Positions 41,985-51,617 are shown, counted from the first letter of the stretch. The stretch is 64,000 nt of DNA from Saprospiraceae bacterium (GCA_016787525.1 JAEUUP010000092.1:102062-166061); one strand, 5' to 3'. Notes: generated by a model from the sequence alone, not told the origin. Made by a program: numbers and translations.

Positions 41985-43388
41985 TCACTTATTGTTCTCC
42001 GCAAACCATTGAATGATCTGAGGATACAAATCCGCTACAACTTTGCCATGTGATCGTTTAGTATAAATATCAATTAAAAATCGGTTAAATTCTTTGAATT
42101 TTGTAAAGCCCCGTCTCTCGACCATGAATTTTTCACGCATCTGTAGTAAGGCTTCCAAATCCTCCTTGGGTGCATAATCTACATAGCGCAAACACACTAA
42201 AGCCCAATTCATATACTCCTCAACGCAACTCAAAGGTGAGGTGTATCCATTAGCGGCAGCTGTGCCTTTTATTTCAAATACTTCTAATTTGAAAGGAATA
42301 TTGTTAAAAAGGGCTGCATTTTGTTCATTTGTTTCAAATTCAGGATTTTCGTAAGGGTGATTCATTTCAGTAAAAAGTATATCTCCGCGTGTAATGTTGA
42401 CTGCTTCGAGAGAATACTTATGCTTCGTAGGATTGTACCAAAAACTTGGATAATCTACATGAGCTTGCATTTCTTTGAAACCATTATCTTCAAAATCACT
42501 CGCGGATTGATTGCCACCTACAAGTGGTGAGAAAATAATTTTTGTACAATTATAATGGGCAGAAGGAAAGTTCTTTTTAAGCCAATTTTGCATTTCGGTA
42601 ATATTCAACGTGTCCTTAAATGTCCGTATCAAAGAGGTATAAAAGGGTGCATTTTGTTTGAAAAATGCTTCAAAATTTGATTTTTTAGCAAAATCTTGAA
42701 TGATAGGAATATGAGCATCAATCATATTATCTTTCCCCCAAGCGATACGATTATAGCTACTTTTTTTCTTTAAAATCCCTTTTTCAAAACCATAGCAATA
42801 GCTATCCATTTTTATATCAAAGTATTGATTGGCTTTTAGAAGCGAATCAATAAGTATGACCGCTTTATGGTTTTTAAATGGTGCAAAATAGGTTTGTACT
42901 TTTTGATAATAAGGTATGTCATGTTCAATTAAATTGCTATCACGAATACCCGTTGGCGTTATAGCCATGATGATATTCACCAATTCGTAGGCAGTGGGCA
43001 ATTCAACGAGTGTTTTACCATTATTTGCCTTTTTATAGGTTTTATCAAAATTAGCTTTTGGAAACGTCCCTTTGGCAACAGCCCAAACAGTGTCTTTTTC
43101 ATTAATAATGATTTTAAAAACCCGACTTTCCCCTTGCTTCATCATAAAACCAAGAGAATCTTTATCGGTGATGAACGCCATTAAACTGCCCTCTTTGGCT
43201 ATTTCCGAACCTATTTCTTCAGGGTCATTTTGCGGTTTAGGCGTTGCTATCCATGCTTGGGGGTAATACTGCTTACCAATACGTACAGAGACTTTATTAC
43301 TGTTTGCTTTTAGGATTGGTGCTGTATTTTGGCAATATACCAGCATACAATTTAAGAAAATCAAATACAGAAGCGTTGTTATCTTCAT
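41985..43388 (-). CDS. Secreted protein of unknown function, DUF4932-like
   Basis: The 467-residue protein has a signal peptide (about 1-19). The mature part looks like Bacteroidota proteins with a DUF4932 domain (YSLIRTFKDTLN-type region, FSPLVGGNQSASDF, ITRGDILFTEMNHPYENP, SPLSCVEEYMNWALVCLRYVD). FTEMNH followed by a distal Glu could be a metal-site remnant, but no HExxH motif is seen. Family call is from memory and uncertain. No decamer copy lies inside this 1.4-kb gene. Confidence 0.55.
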   Translation of the reverse strand: MKITTLLYLIFLNCMLVYCQNTAPILKANSNKVSVRIGKQYYPQAWIATPKPQNDPEEIGSEIAKEGSLMAFITDKDSLGFMMKQGESRVFKIIINEKDTVWAVAKGTFPKANFDKTYKKANNGKTLVELPTAYELVNIIMAITPTGIRDSNLIEHDIPYYQKVQTYFAPFKNHKAVILIDSLLKANQYFDIKMDSYCYGFEKGILKKKSSYNRIAWGKDNMIDAHIPIIQDFAKKSNFEAFFKQNAPFYTSLIRTFKDTLNITEMQNWLKKNFPSAHYNCTKIIFSPLVGGNQSASDFEDNGFKEMQAHVDYPSFWYNPTKHKYSLEAVNITRGDILFTEMNHPYENPEFETNEQNAALFNNIPFKLEVFEIKGTAAANGYTSPLSCVEEYMNWALVCLRYVDYAPKEDLEALLQMREKFMVERRGFTKFKEFNRFLIDIYTKRSHGKVVADLYPQIIQWFAENNK

Positions 43389-43442
43389 AATTTTTGGCTT
43401 TGATGTGAAATATACTGAGGGGTGTTTTTTGCAAGCATTTTT

Positions 43443-44813
43443 CTATTTTTCTTTTTCAAAAAAGAAAGGAATTTTGACTATCTTCTGCACACTGTCTTTC
43501 GAAAAGTAATTTTTCCTAATTTCCAATATGTTTTTACCAATCTTACAGCTATCAGTTGGGATATACACCAAAAGTCCTTTATCATCGGCTTGAGGATGCC
43601 AGTGGTATTGGAAGTCGAGATTGGGATATTCGACACCATTTAGGAATATGCGATTAAATTGCTTATAGGCTTGCAGATTGTCTATTTCTATCGCTTCCAA
43701 CTGGGCGTTTTTCAGTTTAAATAGTTCTGAAATGCTATAAATATCTCTTTTTGATTTTAGATTGATATGCTCTTTTTCTCGGGCGATAGTGGGTATAAAA
43801 ACTTTTAGAAACTCATCGGTCACAACATCAGATGGTATAAAAGGGGTATAAATAAGAGCCTCTTTTCCCATCAGATTTTCGTAATTTAAATCTAATATCT
43901 GATGCGGTCTATTATTGAAAGTGAAGTATTTTTCAGTTTCAAAATAATTGAATGTATCAATTTTCCCGATCTGTTTACCACCAAAAAATCCCATTACAAC
44001 ACAGACAATGCCGTAAATAATCCAGCCATATTTAGATTTATTATTTGACATGGATATTGCAGTAATATAGCCAATAGGTTTGCGAAAGACATAGAGTGAA
44101 AACAACGCACTCATCGCAATACCATATTGCATAACCATTTTTGCAATCTTCGGGTTGTCAGGATATTTTTTTCCCAAATATTGCATCAACGTAGCCAAAA
44201 TCATAAATAGAAGATAAACCCCAATGCCAATAGGGATAATATTGTCAGCTATAACTGGGAAAACAGAAACTAAATAGCGAATACATTGATAAAACACCAA
44301 GATGCAAATTGACAACGAACTAACCATGATAATAATCATCGTTGCCAACGAAAAAATGGTGCTACAATTGGCATCCAATTCTGCATTGTATTGCATCAAA
44401 TTGGGGTATTCTTCTTTCGACTTTTCCCAATATTTGGGACCCATACCATTTTTAGACGTTACATCAATGCCTTGTGGATATACCGAATGGAGACCCAATA
44501 AAGCTATCCAAATGCCTCGCAAAAGTAAATGAATGCCAAACAAGATAACCACGCTGTAGATACCCATAAGAAAAAGCATACTAGCAAATTTCAGAAAAGT
44601 GGCTTCAATCTCACCCGATTGAATAATCGAAGGCTCGACCCAATGAATGAACATATCGGGCAATTGGAACAGTATGGTAATAACCAGCCCCGACAAGACC
44701 AATTCTGCTTGCCAGCTTTGCACGCCCAATTCTAAAAGCCAACTCGTGTTTTGTGGCTTTGTTATTTCTGCATTTTCTTCTTGGTTTGGCGTGTTGAAGT
44801 TATTTTCTGACAT
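43443..44813 (-). CDS. Membrane protein of unknown function
   Basis: I do not recognise this 456-residue protein. It has about five membrane segments (near 34-56, 72-97, 150-175, 190-212 and 255-272), a long soluble C-terminal part (about 285-456) and a hydrophilic N-terminus. The soluble part ends KNYFSKDSVQKIVKIPFFFEKEK. No decamer copy inside; one at 43413, just after its stop. Confidence 0.6.
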   Translation of the reverse strand: MSENNFNTPNQEENAEITKPQNTSWLLELGVQSWQAELVLSGLVITILFQLPDMFIHWVEPSIIQSGEIEATFLKFASMLFLMGIYSVVILFGIHLLLRGIWIALLGLHSVYPQGIDVTSKNGMGPKYWEKSKEEYPNLMQYNAELDANCSTIFSLATMIIIMVSSLSICILVFYQCIRYLVSVFPVIADNIIPIGIGVYLLFMILATLMQYLGKKYPDNPKIAKMVMQYGIAMSALFSLYVFRKPIGYITAISMSNNKSKYGWIIYGIVCVVMGFFGGKQIGKIDTFNYFETEKYFTFNNRPHQILDLNYENLMGKEALIYTPFIPSDVVTDEFLKVFIPTIAREKEHINLKSKRDIYSISELFKLKNAQLEAIEIDNLQAYKQFNRIFLNGVEYPNLDFQYHWHPQADDKGLLVYIPTDSCKIGKNILEIRKNYFSKDSVQKIVKIPFFFEKEK

Positions 44814-44879
44814 ATCATTTAACCTTTTTTTGAAACTGAAATTTTAAGCACATGACCCTTGAATACAGATAGGATGCTA

Positions 44880-45131
44880 TCATTTTCTTGTTTCTATTTC
44901 TTTTTTAACATCGTTTAGCTGCTTTTTGCTGGTAAATACAATTATTGACGATGAAAAAAGTACCACTAAAAGAGGTAGGGCAATGGTATATTGTTTTTGC
45001 ACAAATAAAAGTATTATCATAACTGCTAAAACGGATAAAATACCGATATACGCACCTAAAACGGTTTTCATAGTCTTTTCTTTACCATTTAATTCAGTTA
45101 GACTTAATTCGGAAAGGTTTTTATTTCTCAT
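44880..45131 (-). CDS. Small two-helix membrane protein
   Basis: Start chosen at ATG 45131 (MRNKNLSELSLTELNGKEKT; 83 residues). A short N-terminal helix precedes two membrane segments (about 24-45 and 50-68) and a charged tail. It resembles the protein encoded at 45277 in order and motif (NLxxLSxxELNxK), so the two are paralogues, of a type sometimes labelled redox-active disulfide protein 2 although no Cys pair is present. Confidence 0.6.
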   Translation of the reverse strand: MRNKNLSELSLTELNGKEKTMKTVLGAYIGILSVLAVMIILLFVQKQYTIALPLLVVLFSSSIIVFTSKKQLNDVKKEIETRK

Positions 45132-45170
45132 ATTCCAATAAAATGTTAAATTAATACATGTAAGTATGCG

Positions 45171-45244
45171 GAACAAATAAATTGCAATTACTCACTGTTT
45201 TTTTGCAGGCAAAAAAACAGTGAGTAATTGCAATTTATTTGTTC
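45171..45244. repeat. Perfect palindrome with 36-bp arms and a two-base loop
   Basis: Left arm 45171-45206 (GAACAAATAAATTGCAATTA, then CTCACTG, seven T and GC) is exactly complementary to 45209-45244. After two mismatches, pairing continues for about eight more bases on each side (TAAGTATG). It lies between two leftward small-membrane-protein genes and may terminate or process their transcript. Confidence 0.95.
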
Positions 45245-45276
45245 TCCATACTTATATTAAGTTTATTGCCATTTTG

Positions 45277-45489
45277 TTAGATACCCTCTCGTGACTTCAA
45301 CTCTTTTTGAATTTCCTGTAAATTAGCCCAAAGAAGTACAAGAAAAATCAGAGCAAAAAACCAAATACCTTTAAAAAATATAAAACCAAACATGATAACT
45401 ATGAAAACGAAAAATTTTGTATCGTTTTTCTTCTTATTCAGTTCCTCAACACTTAAATCTTTTAAATTTTTATTTATTATCGTTTTCAT
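45277..45489 (-). CDS. Small two-helix membrane protein, paralogue of the next gene
   Basis: The 70-residue protein has a short soluble start (NKNLKDLSVEELNKKKND), two membrane segments (about 25-42 and 45-58) and a charged tail. It is shorter than its paralogue at 44880 but shares layout and the NLxxLSxxELN motif. Role unknown. The large palindrome lies just downstream. Confidence 0.6.
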   Translation of the reverse strand: MKTIINKNLKDLSVEELNKKKNDTKFFVFIVIMFGFIFFKGIWFFALIFLVLLWANLQEIQKELKSREGI

Positions 45490-45582
45490 CTCCGAGGATT
45501 TTGATGTTACTAATATTAGTTTATTTCAGCACAGGCTTAGAGCAGTTTCTTATACAGGGCAATTTTATGAAATACTGAGGGG

Positions 45583-46464
45583 TCAATCTCTTGGCTTGTA
45601 AATGATACTTTTGAGCGCAGGCTCGACAGCTAGAGCGTGTCCATGACCAAAAGTAACCATGATTCTATCATATTGATTGAAAGCCTTATCAATTTTACTC
45701 AAAAGTACACTGTCTCGTACCATTTTTGACGTTCGTCCAATGGCACAGAAGTGACAATTGTCATTGACATAATCAAATGCTTCGATGTCGAAATTGTTGA
45801 TGTCAAAAGGCTTTTTTAGGTATTTTTCATAAACTTTTTTAAAATGCTCAAACGAATACTGCTCGGGTGTCATCTTAAAGCCATGTTTTGCGAAATAGCC
45901 TCTGGTTGTTTTTGAAAACACCGAATCTATACTTGCTTTTCTGCCCGTTTCATAGTGATAAGGTATCACAATGCGCTCAATCATATAGTAGAGATACCAT
46001 TCTTCTTGTGTATGATAGCGACTTGTGAGGGCAAATTCTTCTTTTTCGGTCATATCGCCATTCATCATTTTTATGCCAATACTGTCTGACAGATATTTCA
46101 AAAAAGCGGCTTCACCACCCCTCAGTATAGCCGCCTTTTTTGAGGCAAATTTTATAGAATCTGCCCATTGTCCACCCTCATTGAACGTTATTTGAGGGTT
46201 CAATTCGTTGAAATATTGTTCTATTATTTTGAATTGGCGGTGTGTATCGGGCAATTGGTGTTCACACCCCACGAAGACGAGGCGTTTGTTCCCGTTTGTT
46301 AAATCAATAATATAAGGGGGCGTTATGCTGTCGAACAAACGCCCCACTTCTACATAAGTTTTTGTGACATAATGAGTTGTGGTATTATCATTTGTTGTTT
46401 TTACTGTTTGTTGGCAACCTATTATCAGAAAGAGTAGGAATATAATAACTGGGTTTTTAAGCAT
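45583..46464 (-). CDS. Lipoprotein of the TraB/EreA-like superfamily
   Basis: The 293-residue protein has a lipobox (FLIIGC, Cys17). The body has VFVGCEHQLPDTHRQF, NPQITFNEGGQWAD, and RIMVTFGHGHALAVEPAL, matching the His/Glu spacing of TraB/TIKI/erythromycin-esterase-type hydrolases. Likely an outer-membrane or periplasmic hydrolase or a degenerate relative; the substrate is unknown. Decamer copies inside at 46118 and after the stop at 45573. Confidence 0.55.
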   Translation of the reverse strand: MLKNPVIIFLLFLIIGCQQTVKTTNDNTTTHYVTKTYVEVGRLFDSITPPYIIDLTNGNKRLVFVGCEHQLPDTHRQFKIIEQYFNELNPQITFNEGGQWADSIKFASKKAAILRGGEAAFLKYLSDSIGIKMMNGDMTEKEEFALTSRYHTQEEWYLYYMIERIVIPYHYETGRKASIDSVFSKTTRGYFAKHGFKMTPEQYSFEHFKKVYEKYLKKPFDINNFDIEAFDYVNDNCHFCAIGRTSKMVRDSVLLSKIDKAFNQYDRIMVTFGHGHALAVEPALKSIIYKPRD

Positions 46465-46494
46465 ACTTATTGGTACTTTTCATCAATAAAGTAA

Positions 46495-46635
46495 TCAAAG
46501 AATACTGAGGGGGTGCAGTTTGGACAATTGTTCTACAAATCGAACCATCCAGTCGAGTATTTGTGAGGAAAAACTAAAAAACCAAGCAAAGTTCAAGGCA
46601 TAAAGCGGAAGACAACGTGTGACAATAGTGTTCAT
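46495..46635 (-). CDS. Small open frame of 46 codons
   Basis: It starts MNTIVTRCLPLYALNFAWFF with one hydrophobic segment and ends KLHPLSIL, where Pro-Leu-Ser comes from the decamer at 46503. It could be a small membrane protein or chance; Bacteroidota carry such proteins near regulators. The rest of the 46465-46842 gap holds another decamer copy (46739) and the promoter below. Confidence 0.3.
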   Translation of the reverse strand: MNTIVTRCLPLYALNFAWFFSFSSQILDWMVRFVEQLSKLHPLSIL

Positions 46636-46816
46636 AATCCTTAGGTTGAGCGGCTTTCGTTATATAATTTAGGTTATATAGAGTAAATGAGACTAAAATG
46701 TTGATGGTCTCTTATTTTTCTACAAGGATAGTGCAAAATACTGAGGGGTGGTAGTACGAATCGGTGAATGGTCGCTTTGGGTCGGTTTTCGGTGAATGTC
46801 AAGAATATTAAAAACC

Positions 46817-46824
46817 TATTTTTG
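46817..46824 (+). promoter_or_regulatory. -7 box of the two-component operon
   Basis: TATTTTTG matches TAnnTTTG, 19 bases before the ATG at 46843, implying a short leader. No clear -33 TTG. Confidence 0.45.
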
Positions 46825-46842
46825 CACATAATTTTGCAACTT

Positions 46843-47568
46843 ATGGAATTTTTAAAAGCTGTTATCATTGATGACGAAGAATTGAGTCGTAAAAATGTAG
46901 AGAAACTACTCGACACTTTTTGCCCTGATGTGCAGGTAAAAGCACAATTTGACTCCTCCCTCAGTGCGGTCGAATTTTTGCGTGTGACGGATATTGACGT
47001 TTTATTTTTAGATATTAGTATGCCTATCGTCAATGGGTTTGAGTTTTTAGAAGCTCTGCCTTTTGAGCGCACTTTTGAGGTCATTTTTGTCACGGCTTAT
47101 GATGAATATGTGCTAAAAGCCTTGCGGGCGGGTGCGGTGGATTATATTTTGAAACCCATCAGTGTCAAAGAATTGCAGGAGGCTGTGAGTAAAGTGAAAG
47201 TGAAAAGGCGGACTAAAAATGACAGTGTTCTGTCGCGCAAACTGTCGGTTTCACACTCAAAAGGCGTTTCTATTGTTGATTATGACAATATTTTGTATTT
47301 TGAAGTGAATGATGATTTGACAACCATTCACCTAATCAATAGTCAAAAAGTGTATGTCTCCAAGAGTTTGAAGGATTTTCAATCGGTTTTGGATGGTTCT
47401 TTTTATCGGATTCATAAATCGTATTTGATTAATTTGGCACATATTCAAGGCTATACGCAACAGGAAGGCGGTCAAGCTATTTTAAAAAACAATGTCAAAT
47501 TGCCCATTTCGAGGCGTACGATGGGAGAATTTGTGGAAACTTTGAAAAATTTTGTGAAAACAGTATAA
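46843..47568 (+). CDS. LytTR-family response regulator
   Basis: Start chosen at ATG 46843 (MEFLKAVIIDDEELSR; 241 residues); the open frame extends 25 codons into the leader. The receiver has acidic Asp10/Asp11, phosphoacceptor Asp57 (LFLDIS) and Lys in YILKP; the C-terminal LytTR DNA-binding domain (about 145-238) includes FYRIHKSYLINLAHI. It is cotranscribed with the histidine kinase one base later. A degenerate decamer (CTCCCTCAGTG) lies at 46957. Confidence 0.92.
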   Translation: MEFLKAVIIDDEELSRKNVEKLLDTFCPDVQVKAQFDSSLSAVEFLRVTDIDVLFLDISMPIVNGFEFLEALPFERTFEVIFVTAYDEYVLKALRAGAVDYILKPISVKELQEAVSKVKVKRRTKNDSVLSRKLSVSHSKGVSIVDYDNILYFEVNDDLTTIHLINSQKVYVSKSLKDFQSVLDGSFYRIHKSYLINLAHIQGYTQQEGGQAILKNNVKLPISRRTMGEFVETLKNFVKTV

Positions 47569-47569
47569 T

Positions 47570-50485
47570 ATGAAAAAAGTCACTCTGCAACAACGAATAG
47601 GGCGATGGACTGGTTTTTTTGTACAAATTCTGTCCATCGTCTTATTTTTTGTTATCACTCAGTTTACCCATGCTCAAACCTTGACACTGCCTTATCGTCG
47701 CTACGATGTGGAGCAAGGCATGGCAAGTTCTGATGTGTTTGCGATGACTAAAAATAGGGAAGAGGTGCTTTGGTTTGCGACTGACAACGGTCTGAGCCGT
47801 TTTGATGGGCTGCGTTTTAGGAATTATTTTACAGAAAATGGTTTGGTGGACAATATGACCGTGGCAATTGAAAGTCTCAATGATACTGTTTTCATCAGCT
47901 GTTATCGAAAAGGGATTCAAAAGTTTTATAAAAATCATTTTGATACAATGGTTTATAAAACAAGAATGAATTATATCCAAAACAATAACAATGAATTAAT
48001 TTTTGCTTTTGCCAGTACTTTGGATAGCAGTCTTGCTTCTTTTCAGTATCAAAAAGGAGCTTATATAAAAAATACCTCGCCCTTGCTTTTTTCACCGCCG
48101 CGCTCGAATCCGACGGCTTACTATAAAGTCAAAGGCAGATTCATTTATAAAAACCAAACCGTTTTGAGAGAAATTCCGAAGGATTTGGAAGCTAAAAATG
48201 TCGTTTGTGTGGATGAAGATACTGAGGGGGGCGTTTTAATCGGTAGTGTGGGTGCTTATTATATTTTGACGAGAGACAATCAGACCATAAAACGGGTTAT
48301 TCCTGAACTGAAAGGCACACGAATCTTTAAAATTGTGAAAGATAAATACAGTCGAGTTTGGTGCAAAACCAATACAGGTGAGGCTTTTGTGGATATGAAT
48401 GGTCAGATAAAAGACATCAAAAGCCTATTGGATTTGGATAAAACAGTCAAAATTCGCCATATTTTTTACGATGAAGACACTGATAATTTGTGGGTTTTGA
48501 CCAATACCAACGGCGCATATTGCGTGTATAACCCTTTTATTTTGAACTATAATATCAGCAATCTGACAAATAATACCATTTCTATACTACAATTTGATAC
48601 GCAAAATAGGTTGTGGATAGGCACTTCTGGAGCTTTGGTGGTGCATGAAAAAGGTGTATTCGAGAAAGTACCTTTTCCGTTTGAAGCGAATACTATTTCG
48701 CGTATGCAGTTTCAAGACAATGCCGTATATATTCAAACTTCTTTAAAACAATCGTCGCTTCTGGAAAACGGTGCTTTTTTGTGGTTTTATAAAAATATGC
48801 CTATTTATGCGCATCTGCATTTGCCCTTTTCGTTTATTGATGCTAAAAATATATTGACTGCCTACGGCGATACACTTAAAAGGGAGTCTAATCAGCAACT
48901 CAGAAGATTCAGTATCAGCAGACTGCAAGACAGCCTTTTACGGGGCTTTTTTAATACGTCTGCCAATCGCATCAATGGTTTTTTGATGCGTCCTAATGAC
49001 ACGCTTTGGGCAGGCGGATACAATGGTCTGAACTGGCAAAAAGGAGATAAATGGGGTAAAGTATCGCCCAATTCTACTATTTTAAATGGCATTATCAACG
49101 GTGTTTTTTCGCTTTCTGATGGTCAAATTGTCGTTTTAGCAGAGAAAGGTATTGCCATTTTTAAAAATAACGTTTGGTTTGAAAGTGAATCATACAAAGG
49201 ACGCGATGTTAGAAAAAGTCGCACGCTCGTCATAGATGGCAAAGGCAGATGGTGGCTGGCGACGGCGAATGGGGTTCTGGTTTTTGAAGGCGAAAAATCC
49301 TATTTTTTTGATAAATCGAATGGTTTAGTCAATTCAAAAGTTAATACACTGGCTTATGATGCACAAAATAATGCCATGTGGGTTGGGACAAATAATGGCA
49401 TTTCGAGAATAGATATTACACTTTTTGAAAAGTATATTTTTCAAAAACCCACTATTTTTATTGATAAAATCAGTGGTTTTGATGGGAAAATCTACTCCCT
49501 CAGTATGGCGAAGCTACCAACCAATAATCTCATCATTCATCTTATTGCTCAGGATTATTTGAATCCGCAATCGTTGATTTATGAATACCAATTGGACAAC
49601 AATCCGTGGACTCAAACCGACAGTACTTTGACTTTGCCCTCTTTGAGCTATGGCAATCACACAATAATAGCCAGAGCGAAAATTGAAAACTCAGATTGGG
49701 CGACGACCGACCCCCTCAGTATATATGTGCAATATCCCGTTTATATGCGTTGGTGGTTCATCGGTTTGGGACTTATGGCGGCTTCGAGTTTGGTTTATTG
49801 GCGCATTAAGCAACTCAAAAAGCAAAATGAAGAAAAATTAGCCTATCAAACCCAAATCACCGAACTGAAACAACAAGGTTTGGCGGCTATGATGAACCCG
49901 CATTTTATCTTCAATTCTTTAAATTCTATTCAATATTTTGTCAATTCAAACGACTTGCTTCAAGCCAATGAATATTTGGCACAATTTGGCAAACTGATTC
50001 GTTACAATTTGGAGGCCTCGATGCACACCACTATCATGTTGGAGGAAGAGTTGAAACGTTTGGAATTGTATTTATCGCTAGAAAAAATGCGTTTCAACTT
50101 CGACTACACGCTTTCCGTTGATGCCAATCTGGATAAAAATACACTCGAAATTCCCTCAATGCTGATTCAACCTTTTATCGAAAATGCCATTTGGCACGGC
50201 ATTCTGCCATCAAAAAAGCAAGGTGAGATTCAAGTTTTGATTGTAAAAGAAAATGATAACCAATTAGTTATAAGTATAGAAGACAATGGTATTGGTTTAG
50301 AAGAAAGTAAAAAGCTGAAACAATCGAATCACATTGCCCGAAGTTTGCAGATTATCAACGAGCGTATTCATATTCTGAACAAAGCGACAAAAGTCGGCAA
50401 TGCGGTCGTTTTTAAAGAATTGAAAGACGGGGAAAAAGTAGCGGGGACATTGGTACGAATAGAACTGTGGCAAGGAAAGTTTTAG
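47570..50485 (+). CDS. Beta-propeller sensor histidine kinase, LytS/YehU type
   Basis: The 971-residue protein has a signal segment (about 18-36), a periplasmic two-component-regulator propeller (about 37-640; repeats such as NREEVLWFATDNGLSRFDG and AMWVGTNNGISRIDI), a Y_Y_Y-like domain (about 660-715), one membrane helix (YMRWWFIGLGLMAASSLVYW, about 724-743), a coiled coil and a His_kinase domain with phosphoacceptor His778 in MNPHFIFNSLNSIQ and ATPase motifs LIQPFIENAIWHG and ISIEDNGIGL. It senses an extracytoplasmic signal and drives the adjacent LytTR regulator. The target genes are not identified. Decamer copies at 48220 and 49711, degenerate copy at 49495. Confidence 0.92.
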   Translation: MKKVTLQQRIGRWTGFFVQILSIVLFFVITQFTHAQTLTLPYRRYDVEQGMASSDVFAMTKNREEVLWFATDNGLSRFDGLRFRNYFTENGLVDNMTVAIESLNDTVFISCYRKGIQKFYKNHFDTMVYKTRMNYIQNNNNELIFAFASTLDSSLASFQYQKGAYIKNTSPLLFSPPRSNPTAYYKVKGRFIYKNQTVLREIPKDLEAKNVVCVDEDTEGGVLIGSVGAYYILTRDNQTIKRVIPELKGTRIFKIVKDKYSRVWCKTNTGEAFVDMNGQIKDIKSLLDLDKTVKIRHIFYDEDTDNLWVLTNTNGAYCVYNPFILNYNISNLTNNTISILQFDTQNRLWIGTSGALVVHEKGVFEKVPFPFEANTISRMQFQDNAVYIQTSLKQSSLLENGAFLWFYKNMPIYAHLHLPFSFIDAKNILTAYGDTLKRESNQQLRRFSISRLQDSLLRGFFNTSANRINGFLMRPNDTLWAGGYNGLNWQKGDKWGKVSPNSTILNGIINGVFSLSDGQIVVLAEKGIAIFKNNVWFESESYKGRDVRKSRTLVIDGKGRWWLATANGVLVFEGEKSYFFDKSNGLVNSKVNTLAYDAQNNAMWVGTNNGISRIDITLFEKYIFQKPTIFIDKISGFDGKIYSLSMAKLPTNNLIIHLIAQDYLNPQSLIYEYQLDNNPWTQTDSTLTLPSLSYGNHTIIARAKIENSDWATTDPLSIYVQYPVYMRWWFIGLGLMAASSLVYWRIKQLKKQNEEKLAYQTQITELKQQGLAAMMNPHFIFNSLNSIQYFVNSNDLLQANEYLAQFGKLIRYNLEASMHTTIMLEEELKRLELYLSLEKMRFNFDYTLSVDANLDKNTLEIPSMLIQPFIENAIWHGILPSKKQGEIQVLIVKENDNQLVISIEDNGIGLEESKKLKQSNHIARSLQIINERIHILNKATKVGNAVVFKELKDGEKVAGTLVRIELWQGKF

Positions 50486-50502
50486 ACAAGTTTTGAATAC
50501 AT

Positions 50503-51372
50503 TTATCCGAAAAAGGTTTTGCGATATGTCAACGGACTTTGTTTTTTCAATAACCGAAAAGACCGATTGAAATTTGAGATGTTCTGAAAACCACAATCCA
50601 AAGCAATCTGCTGAATACTTTTTTTGTTTTCAATCAACAGATGGCACGCAAAACTGATACGCACTTCCGTCAGAAATTGCACATAGGTTTTGCGCGTCCG
50701 ATTCTTAAAAAATTTGCAAAAATTAGAAACAGACATATTGGCAATATCCGCCACATCTTCCATCAATATTTTCTGATTGTAGTGCGAGAGTGTGTATTCA
50801 TACACCTCATTGATTTTTGTAGATTCAAAACGGTGATAAGAATCCAAAAAGTTTTCACTACTCAAATAAACAACTTCTCTTGACTGAGCAATTAAGTCTA
50901 AAAGGCTCAAAAGTAGTGTTATACGTTCGACACCCTTTTCCACTTCCATAAGTTTTGACAAAATCTGAATCGCTTTATTTTTCGTTTCACCTTCGATGCG
51001 CAAACCTCTTTTGGCTTTTTCAAACAAGGCTCGGATGTTTTCCATTTCTTTTAATTTCAAAAAATCACTACCAAAACATTCGGGTAAAAATTGAATAACC
51101 TGTGCATAGGTACACAAGTTTGAATCTGGCTCAAGATATACAGCATCATTTTTCCAGACATGTGGCAAATTTGCACCAACCAGCACCAAGTCCCCCTCAG
51201 TAAAAGGTTCAATACTATCGCCGACAAAACGTAATCCTGTGCTTTCGATGATGTGTGACAACTCCAATTCAGGGTGAAAATGCCATTTAGTATAAAAATA
51301 AGGTTGCTTATCAATACGTGAAATATAGGCATTATCTGTTGCAGAATCAAGTTTACGAAGAATAGCTTGCAT
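50503..51372 (-). CDS. AraC-family regulator, probably of the fucose genes
   Basis: The 289-residue protein has a cupin domain (about 20-110: WHFHPELELSHIIESTGLRFVGDSIEPFTEGDLVLVGANLPHVW) and a C-terminal AraC domain (about 190-288: MEDVADIANMSVSNFCKFFKNRTRKTYVQFLTEVRI, ALDCGFQNISNFNRSFRLLKKQSPLTYRK). It is divergent from the fuconate-type dehydratase, with 21-bp-spaced direct repeats between, so it probably activates that operon on a fucose-pathway inducer. Decamer copy at 51192. Confidence 0.87.
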   Translation of the reverse strand: MQAILRKLDSATDNAYISRIDKQPYFYTKWHFHPELELSHIIESTGLRFVGDSIEPFTEGDLVLVGANLPHVWKNDAVYLEPDSNLCTYAQVIQFLPECFGSDFLKLKEMENIRALFEKAKRGLRIEGETKNKAIQILSKLMEVEKGVERITLLLSLLDLIAQSREVVYLSSENFLDSYHRFESTKINEVYEYTLSHYNQKILMEDVADIANMSVSNFCKFFKNRTRKTYVQFLTEVRISFACHLLIENKKSIQQIALDCGFQNISNFNRSFRLLKKQSPLTYRKTFFG

Positions 51373-51434
51373 CGCTTTTATTTAAGAATAGATGTGAAAG
51401 GTGTTAAATGATAATATTTTCATCAAAAATAATT

Positions 51435-51506
51435 AAAATTTGATAAAATTTCATCAAAATTTGATAAAATTTCATTAAAAAAGAAAAATGCCGAGTTGTA
51501 GCTTTG
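51435..51506 (+). promoter_or_regulatory. Direct repeats and -7 box between the AraC gene and the fucose operon
   Basis: AAAATTTGATAAAATTTCAT occurs twice at exact 21-bp spacing (51435-51455, 51456-51476), with a related half-site upstream (ATTTTCATCAAAAAT). AraC proteins bind such direct repeats on one helix face. TAGCTTTG (51499-51506) matches the -7 box. Confidence 0.6.
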
Positions 51507-51617
51507 TACTCAACAAATCAAACGGAGTTAGTTATTAATTTTTTATACATTCTTGTTGTGCGCCCTGTTGCTGGAAAAGCAGCAGGCTGTTTTGAAAAAT
51601 AATATACCGTAAAATAT

